Positions 55,601 through 64,000 of a DNA stretch of 64,000 bases are shown here, in pieces. How positions within the stretch are numbered: position 1 is the stretch's first letter; every line of letters starts with the position of its first letter. The DNA comes from Cherax quadricarinatus (taxonomy: Eukaryota; Arthropoda; Malacostraca; Decapoda; Parastacidae). The position numbers and the translations under genes were made by a program. Under the pieces are notes generated by a model, which was not told the origin of the DNA, made no database searches, and saw nothing but the letters and a program-made list of their open reading frames with translations. The stretch lies in contig NC_091368.1 in NCBI RefSeq assembly GCF_038502225.1, positions 20,958,985 through 21,022,984 on the forward strand, written 5' to 3'.

Positions 55601-58600
55601 ACACCACTCCAGAAAGCTAGCAAGGGTTACACCACTCCAGAAAGCTAGCAAGGGTTACACCACTCCAGAAAGCTAGCAAGGGTTACACCACTCCAGAAAG
55701 CTAGCAAGGGTTACACCACTCCAGAAAGCTAGCAAGGGTTACACCACTCCAGAAAGCTAGCAAGGGTTACACCACTCCAGAAAGCTAGCAAGGGTTACAC
55801 CACTCCAGAAAGCTAGCAAGGGTTACACCACTCCAGAAAGCTAGCAAGGGTTACACCACTCCAGAAAGCTAGCAAGGGTTACACCACTCCAGAAAGCTAG
55901 CAAGGGTTACACCACTCCAGAAAGTTAGCAACTCCAGGCTAGTTACACCACTCCAGAAAGCTAGCAAGCAAGGGTTACACCACTCCAGAAAGCTAGCAAG
56001 GGTTACACCACTCCAGAAAGCTAGCAAGGGTTAAGGGTTACACCACTCCAGAAAGCTAGTTACACCACTCCAGCTAGCAAGGGTTACACCACTCCAGAAA
56101 GCTAGCAAGGGTTGCACCACTCCAGAAAGCTAGCAAGGGTTACACCACTCCAGAAAGCTAGCAAGGGTTACACCACTCCAGAAAGCTAGCAAGGGTTACA
56201 CCACTCCAGAAAGCTAGCAAGGGTTACACCACTCCAGAAAGCTAGCAAGGGTTACAGCACTCCAGAAAGCTAGCAAGGGTTACACCACTCCAGAAAGCTA
56301 GCAAGGGTTACACCACTCCAGAAAGCTAGCAAGGGTTACACCACTCCAGAAAGCTAGCAAGGGTTACACCACTCCAGAAAGCTAGCAAGGGTTACACCAC
56401 TCCAGAAAGCTAGCAAGGGTTACACCACTCCAGAAAGCTTGCAATGGTTAAACCACTCCAGAAAGCTAGCAAGGTTTACACCACTCCAGAAAGCTTGCAA
56501 GGGTTACACCACTCCAGAAAGCTAGCAAGGGTTACACCACTCCAGAAAGCTAGCAAGGGTTACACCACTCCAGAAAGCTAGCAAGGGTTACACCACTCCA
56601 GAAAGCTAGCAAGGGTTACACCACTCCAGAAAGCTAGCAAGGGTTACACCACTCCAGAAAGCTAGCAAGGGTTACACCACTCCAGAAAGCTAGCAAGGGT
56701 TACACCACTCCAGAAAGCTAGCAAGGGTTACACCACTCCAGAAAGCTAGCAAGGGTTGCACCACTCCAGAAAGCTAGCAAGGGTTACACCACTCCAGAAA
56801 GCTAGGCAGGGTTACACGACTGCAGAAAGCTCCACCACTCCAGAAAGAAAAGGGTTACACCACTCCAGAAAGCTAAGGGTTACACCACTCCAGAAAGCTA
56901 GAAAGGGTTACACCACTCCAGAAAGCTAGCAAGGGTTACACCACTATAGAAAGCTAAAGGGTTACACCTCTCCAGAAAGCTAGCAAGGGTTACACCACTC
57001 CAGAAAGCTAGCAAGGGTTACACCACTCCAGAAAGCTAGCAAGGGTTACACCACTCCAGAAAGCTAGCAAGGGTTACACCACTCCAGAAAGCTAACAAGG
57101 GTTACACCACTCCAGAAAGCTAGCAAGGGTTACACCTCTCCAGAAAGCTAGCAAGGGTTACACCACTCTAGAAAGCTAGCAAGGGTTACACCACTCCAGA
57201 AAGCTAGCAAGGGTTACACCACTCCAGAAAGCTAGCAAGGGTTACACCACTCCAGAAAGCTAGCAAGGGTTACACCACACCGGAAAGCAAGGGTTACACC
57301 ACTAGCTAAAGGGTTACACCACTCCAGAAAGCTAGCAAGGGTTACACCACTCCAGAAAGCTAGCAAGGGTTACACCACTCCAGAAAGCTAGCAAGGGTTA
57401 CACCACTCCAGAAAGCTAGCAAGGGTTACACCACTCCAGAAAGCTAGCAAGGGTTACACCACTCCAGAAAGCTAGCAAGGGTTACACCACTCCAGAAAGC
57501 TAGCAAGGGTTACACCACTCCAGAAAGCTAGCAAGGGTTACACCACTCCAGAAAGCTAGCAAGGGTTACACCACTCCAGAAAGCTAGCAAGGGTTACACC
57601 ACTCCAGAAAGCTAGCAAGGGTTACACCACTCCAGAAAGCTAGCAAGGGTTACACCACTCCAGAAAGCTAGCAAGGGTTACACCACTCCAGAAAGCTAAC
57701 AAGGGTTACACCACTCCAGAAAGCTAGCAAGGGTTACACCACTCCAGAAAGCTAGCAAGGGTTACACCACTCCAGAAAGCTAGCAAGGGTTACACCACTC
57801 CAGAAAGCTAGCAAGGGTTCCACCACTCCAGAAAGCTAGCAAGGGTTACACCACTCCAGAAAGCTAGCAAGGGTTCCACCACTCCAGAAAGCTAGCAAGG
57901 GTTACACCACTCCACAAAGCTAGCAAGGGTTACACCACTGCAGGAAGCTAGCAAGGGTTTCACCACTCCACAAAGCTAGCAAGGGTTACACCACTCCAGA
58001 AAGCTACCAAGGGTTACACCACTCCAGAAAGCTAGCAAGGGTTACACCACTCCAGAAAGCTAGCAAGGGTTACACCACTCCAGAAAGCTAACAAGGCTTA
58101 CACCACTCCAGAAAGCTAGCAAGGGTTACACCACTCCAGAAAGCTAGCAAGGGTTACACCACTCCAGAAAGCTAGGGTTACAAGGCTAGCAAGGGTTACA
58201 CCACTCCAGAAAGCTAGCAAGGGTTACACCACTCCAGATAGCTAGCAAGGGTTACACAACACCAGAAAGCTAGCAAGGGTTACACCACTCCAGAAAGCTA
58301 TCAAGGGTTACACAACTCCAGAAACCTAGCAAGGGTTACACCACTGCAGAAAGTTAGCATGGGTTACACCACTCCAGAAAGCTAGCAAGGGTTACACTCA
58401 CTCAAGGGTTACACCACTCCAGAAAGCTAGCAAGGGTTACACCACTCCAGAAAGCTAGCAAGGGTTCCACCACTCCAGAAAGCTAGCAAGGGTTACATCA
58501 CTCCAGAAAGCTAGCAAGGGTTCCACCACTCCAGAAAGCTAGCAAGGGTTACACCACTCCAGAAAGCTGGCAAGGGTTACACCACTCCAGAAAGCAAGGG

Positions 58601-61600
58601 TTACACCACTCCAGAAAGCTAGCAAGGGTTACACCACTCCAGAAAGCTACAAGCTAGGTTACACCACTCCAGAAAGCTAGCAAGGGTTACACCACTCCAG
58701 AAAGCTAGCAAGGGTTACACCACTCCAGAAAGCTAGCAAGGGTTACAGAAAGCTAGCAAGGGTTACACCACTCCAGAAAGCTAGTAAGGGTTACACCACT
58801 CCAGAAAGCTAGCAAGGGTTACACCACTCCAGAAAGCTAGCAAGGGTTACACCACTCCAGAAAGCTAGCAACGGTTACACCACTCCAGAAAGCTAGCAAG
58901 GGTTACACCACTCTAGAAAGCTAGCAAGGGTTACACCACTCCAGAAAGCTAGCAAGGGTTACACCACTCCAGAAAGCTAGCAAGGGTTACACCACTCCAG
59001 AAAGCTAGCAAGGGTTACACCACTCCAGAAAGCTAGCAAGGGTTACACCACTCCAGAAAGCTAGCAAGGGTTACAACACTCCAGAAAGCTAGCAAGGGTT
59101 ACACCACTCCAGAAAGCTAGCAAGGGTTACACCACTCCAGAAAGCTAGCAAGGGTTACACCACTCCAGAAAGCTAGCAAGGGTTACACCACTCCAGAAAG
59201 CTAGCAAGGGTTACACCACTCCAGAAAGCTAGCAAGGGTTACACCACTCCAGAAAGCTAACAAGGGTTACACCACTCCAGAAAGCTAGCAAGGGTTACAC
59301 CACTCCAGAAAGCTAGCAAGGGTTACACCACTCCAGAAAGCTAGCAAGGGTTACACCACTCCAGAAAGCTAGCAAGGGTTACACCACTCCAGAAAGCTAG
59401 CAAGGGTTACACCACTCCAGAAAGCTAGCAAGGGTTACACCTCTCCAGAAAGCTAGCAAGGGTTACACCACTCCAGAAAGCTAGCAAGGGTTACACCACT
59501 CCAGAAAGCTAGCAAGGGTTACACCACTCCAGAAAGTTAGCAAGGGTTACACCACTCCAGAAAGCTAGCAAGGGTTACACCACTCCAGAAAGCTAGCAAG
59601 GGTTACACCACTCCAGAAAGCTAGCAAGGGTTACACCACTCCAGAAAGCTAGCAAGGGTTACACCACTCCAGAAAGCTAGCAAGGGTTACACCACTCCAG
59701 AAAGCTAGCAAGGGTTACACCACTCAAGAAAGCTAGCAAGGGTTACACCACTCCAGAAAGCTAACAAGGGTTACACCACTCCAGAAAGCTAGCAAGGGTT
59801 ACACCACTCCAGAAAGCTAGCAAGGGTAACACCAATCCAGAAAGCTAGCAAGGGTTACACCACTCCAGAAAGCTAGCAAGGGTTGCACCACTCCAGAAAG
59901 CTAGCAAGGGTTACACCACTCCAGAAAGCTAGCAAGGGTTACACCACTCCTGAAAGCTAGCAAGGGTTACACCACTCCAGAAAGCTAGCAAGGGTTACAC
60001 CACTCCAGAAAGCTAGCAAGGGTTACACCACTCCAGAAAGCTAGCAAGGGTTACACCACTCCAGAAAGCTAGCAAGTGGTACACCTCTCCAGAAAGCTAG
60101 CAAGGCTTACACCACTCCAGAAAGCTAGCAAGGGTTACACCACTCCAGAAAGCTAGCAAGGGTTGCACCACTCCAGAAAGCTAGCAAGGGTTACACCACT
60201 CCAGAAAGCTAGCAAGGGTTACACCACTCCTGAAAGCTAACAAGGGTTACACCACTCCAGAAAGCTAGCAAGGGTTACACCACTCCAGAAAGCTAGCAAG
60301 GGTTACACCACTCCAGAAAGCTAACAAGGGTTACACCACTCCAGAAAGCTAGCAAGGGTTACACCACTCCAGAAAGCTAACAAAGGTTACACCACTCCAG
60401 AAAGCTAGCAAGGGTTACACCACTCCAGAAAGCTAGCAAGGGTTACACCACTCTAGAAAGCTAGCAAGGGTTATACCACTCCAGAAAGCTAGCAAGGGTT
60501 ACACCACTCCAGAAAGCTAGCAAGGGTTACACCACTCCAGAAAGCTAGCAAGGGTTACACAACTCCAGAAAGCTAACAAGGGTTACACAAGGGTTACACC
60601 ACACCAGAAAGCTAGCAAGGGTTACACCACTCCAGAAAGCTAGCAAGGGTTACACCACTCTAGAAAGCTAGCAAGGGTTACACCACTCCAGAAAGCTAGC
60701 AAGGGTTACACCACTCCAGAAAGCTAGCAAGGGTTATTCCACTCCAGAAGGGGGTTATACCACTCCAGAAAGCTAGCAAGGGTTACACCACTCCAGAAAG
60801 CTAGCAAGGGTTACACCACTCCAGAAAGCTAACAAGGGTTACACCACTCCAGAAAGCTAGCAAGGGTTACACCACTCCAGAAAGCTAGCAAGGGTTACAC
60901 CACTCCAGAAAGCTAGCAAGGGTTACACCACTCCAGAAAGCTAGCAAGGGTTACACCACTCCAGAAAGCTAGCAAGGGTTACACCACTCCAGAAAGCTAG
61001 CAAGGGTTACACCACTCCAGAAAGCTAGCAAGGGTTACACCACTCCAGAAAGCTAGCAAGGGTTACACCACTCCAGAAAGCTAGCAAGGGTTACACCACT
61101 CCAGAAAGCTAGCAAGGGTTACACCACTCCAGAAAGCTAGCAAGGGTTACACCACTCCAGAAAGCTAGCAAGGGTTACACCACTCCAGAAAGCTAGCAAG
61201 GGTTACACCACTCCAGAAAGCTAGTAAGGGTTACACCACTCCAGAAATCTAGCACCACTCCAGAAAGCTAGCAAGGGTTACACCACTCCAGAAAGCTAGC
61301 AAGGGTTACACCACTCCTGAAAGCTAACAAGGGTTACACCACTCCAGAAAGCTAGCAAGGGTTACATCACTCCAGAAAGCTAGCAATGGTTACACCACTC
61401 CAGAAAGCTAGCAAGGGTTACACCACTCCAGAAAGCTAGCAAGGGTTACACCACTCCAGAAAGCTAGCAAGGGTTACATCACTCCAGAAAGCTAGCAAGG
61501 GTTACACCACTCCAGAAAGCTAGCAAGGGTTACACCACTCCAGAAAGCTAGCAAGGGTTACACCACTCCAGAAAGCTAGCAAGGGTTACACCACTCCAGA

Positions 61601-64000
61601 AAGCTAGCAAGGGTTACACCACTCCAGAAAGCTAGCAAGGGTTACACCACTCAAGAAAGCTAACAAGGGTTACACCACTCCAGAAAGCTAGCAAGGGTTA
61701 CACCACTCCAGAAAGCTAGCAAGGGTTACACCACTCCAGAAAGCTAACAAGGGTTACACCACTCCAGAAAGCTAGCAAGGGTTACACCACTCCAGAAAGC
61801 TAGCAAGGGTTACACCACTCCAGAAAGCTAGCAAGGGTTACACCACTCCAGAAAGCTAGCAAGGGTTACACCACTCCAGAAAGCTAGCAAGGGTTACACC
61901 ACTCCAGAAAGCTAGCAAGGGTTACACCACTCCAGAAAGCTAGCAAGGGTTACACCACTCCAGAAAGCTAGCAAGGGTTACACCACTCCAGAAAGCTAGC
62001 AAGGGTTACACCACTCCAGAAAGCTAGCAAGGGTTACACCACTCCAGAAAGCTAGTAAGGGTTACACCACTCCAGAAATCTAGCACCACTCCAGAAAGCT
62101 AGCAAGGGTTACACCACTCAAGAAAGCTAGCAAGGGTTACACCACTCCAGAAAGCTAACAAGGGTTACACCACTCCAGAAAGCTAGCAAGGGTTACACCA
62201 CTCCAGAAAGCTAGCAAGGGTTACACCACTCCAGAAAGCTAGCAAGGGTTACACCACTCCAGAAAGCTAGCAAGGGTTACACCACTCCAGAAAGCTAGCA
62301 AGGGTTACACCACTCCAGAAAGCTAGCAAGGGTTACACCACTCCAGAAAGCTAGCAAGGGTTACACCACTCCAGAAAGCTAGCAAGGGTTACACCTCCAC
62401 TAGCAAGGGTTACACACTCCAGAAAGCTAGCAAGGGTTACACCACTCCAGAAAGCTAGCAAGGGTTACACCACTCTAGAAAGCTAGCAAGGGTTACACCA
62501 CTCCAGAAAGCTAGCAAGGGTTACACCACTCCAGAAAGCTAGCAAGGGTTACACCACTCCAGAAAGCTAGCAAGGGTTACACCACTCCAGAAAGCTAACA
62601 AGGGTTACACCACTCCAGAAAGCTAGCAAGGGTTACACTCAGAAAGCTAGCAAGGGTTACAGAAAGCTAGCAAGGGTTACACCACTCCAGAAAGCTAGAA
62701 AGCAAGGGTTACACCACTCCAGAAAGCTAGCAAGGGTTACACCACTCCAGAAAGCTAAAGGGATACACCACTCCAGAAAGCTATCAAGGGTTACACCACT
62801 CCAGAAAGCTAGCAAGGGTTACACCACTCCAGAAAGCTAGCAAGGGTTACACCACTCCAGAAAGCTAGCAAGGGTTACACCACTCCAGAAAGCTAGCAAG
62901 GGTTACACCACTCCAGAAAGCTAACAAGGGTTACACCACTCCAGAAAGCTAGCAAGGGTTACACCACTCCAGAAAGCTAGCAAGGGTTACACCACTCCAG
63001 AAAGCTAGCAAGGGTTACACCACTCCAGAAAGCTAGCAAGGGTTACACCACTCCAGAAAGCTAGCAAGGGTTACACCACTCCAGAAAGCTAGCAAGGGTT
63101 ACACCACTCACTAGCAAGGGTTACACAGAAAGCTACCAAGGGTTACACCACTCCAGAAAGCTAGCAAGGGTTACACCACTCCAGAAAGCTAGCAAGGGTT
63201 ACACCACTCCAGAAAGCTAGCAAGGGTTACACCACTCCAGAAAGCTAGCAAGGGTTACACCACTCCAGAAAGCTAGCAAGGGTTACACCCCTCCAGAAAG
63301 CTAGCAAGGGTTACACCACTCCAGAAAGCTAGCAAGGGTTACACCACTCCAGAAAGCTAGCAAGGGTTACACCACTCCAGAAAGCTAGCAAGGGTTACAC
63401 CACTCCAGAAAGCTAGCAAGGGTTACACCACTCCAGAAAGCTAGCAAGGGTTACACCACTCCAGAAAGCTAGCAAGGGTTACACCACTCCAGAAAGCTAG
63501 CAAGGGTTACACCACTCCAGAAAGCTAACAAGGGTTACACCACTCCAGAAAGCTAGCAAGGGTTACACCACTCCAGAAAGCTAGCAAGGGTTACACCACT
63601 CCAGAAAGCTAGCAAGGGTTACACCACTCCAGAAAGCTAGCAAGGGTTACACCACTCCAGAAAGCTAGCAAGGGTTACACCACTCCAGAAAGCTAGCAAG
63701 GGTTACACCACTCCAGAAAGCTAGCAAGGGTTACACCACTCCAGAAAGCTAGCAAGGGTTACACCACTCCAGAAAGCTAGCAAGGGTTACACCACTCCAG
63801 AAAGCTAGCAAGGGTTACACCACTCCAGAAAGCTAGCAAGGGTTACACCACTCCAGAAAGCTAGCAAGGGTTACACCACTCCAGAAAGCTAGCAAGGGTT
63901 ACACCACTCCAGAAAGCTAGCAAGGGTTACACCACTCCAGAAAGCTAGCAAGGGTTACACCACTCCAGAAAGCTAACAAGGGTTACACCACTCCAGAAAG

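Larger units (their letters stand above)
48355..64000. repeat. 28-bp satellite array, over 550 copies, runs off the window
   Basis: Monomer core GCTAGCAAGGGTTACACCAC followed by TCCAGAAA. It contains an NheI site (GCTAGC), with a common GCTAACAAG variant. The first 3 kb is the most divergent (point changes such as TTCCACC, ATACACC, GATAGC), as expected for an array edge; the interior is almost uniform. Between about 51.8 and 63.1 kb there are many chopped or jumbled monomers (for example 54190-54600, 55925-56080, 62636-62760). One foreign element interrupts the array at 49428-49585. Stops in the monomer prevent long frames. Confidence 0.98.

Noticed and set aside
48355..64000. CRISPR-like appearance of regularly spaced short repeats
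   Set aside because: There are no unique spacers: the whole 28-bp unit repeats head to tail, and the other content is eukaryotic.

Overview
This window is eukaryotic, repeat-dominated DNA with no intact host gene that I can recognise. The non-LTR retrotransposons with apurinic-type endonucleases, the Penelope-like element with a GIY-YIG nuclease, the decayed hAT transposase, the long (AC)n tracts and the very long satellite arrays all fit an animal genome. The dominant LINE has a tail (antisense CTCACCTATTTGTGGTTGCA) that I associate from memory with decapod crustaceans such as crayfish; that assignment is an inference.

Layout. 1-3036: minus-strand LINE debris, including the start of an ORF1 open to the window edge and two pieces of LINE 'A' joined through a (TG)n tract. 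3238-10865: a decayed hAT transposase gene split by a 6.2 kb array of a 24-bp satellite. 11023-16612: a 31-bp minisatellite followed by a 5.1 kb array of a 27-bp satellite. 17516-26066: head-to-tail LINE A fragments separated by (AC)n tracts, with a different LINE ('B') on the minus strand at 18661-20961. 26067-27806: a Penelope-like element (PLE) inserted in LINE A with a 12-bp target-site duplication (TSD). 27739-43954: a tandem segmental triplication (5.7, 5.9 and 4.6 kb). Each copy carries LINE A pieces, the RNase H tail of a third LINE ('C'), and palindromic elements ending in hammerhead-ribozyme-like motifs. 43955-47113: three minisatellites (27, 31 and 17 bp). 48355-64000: a 28-bp satellite that continues past the window and contains one more hammerhead-like element.

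Tandem arrays make up roughly 46% of the window by my addition of the array spans. The rest is mostly dead mobile DNA. The most interesting system is a group of small elements sharing one terminal module with the PLE: a CTGANGA / hairpin / GAAACGTTTC / AATAAA core, then TGTC followed by a 13-nt hairpin whose stem covaries between families. They resemble the hammerhead-bearing PLE terminal repeats and animal 'retrozymes' known from the literature. One copy inserted into a single member of the triplication with a 14-bp TSD, so this class was mobile recently. A second theme is LINE A, whose copies are repeatedly joined head-to-tail through (AC)n tracts, as if its own tail were its target.

All array lengths and several junctions could be affected by assembly of highly repetitive DNA.
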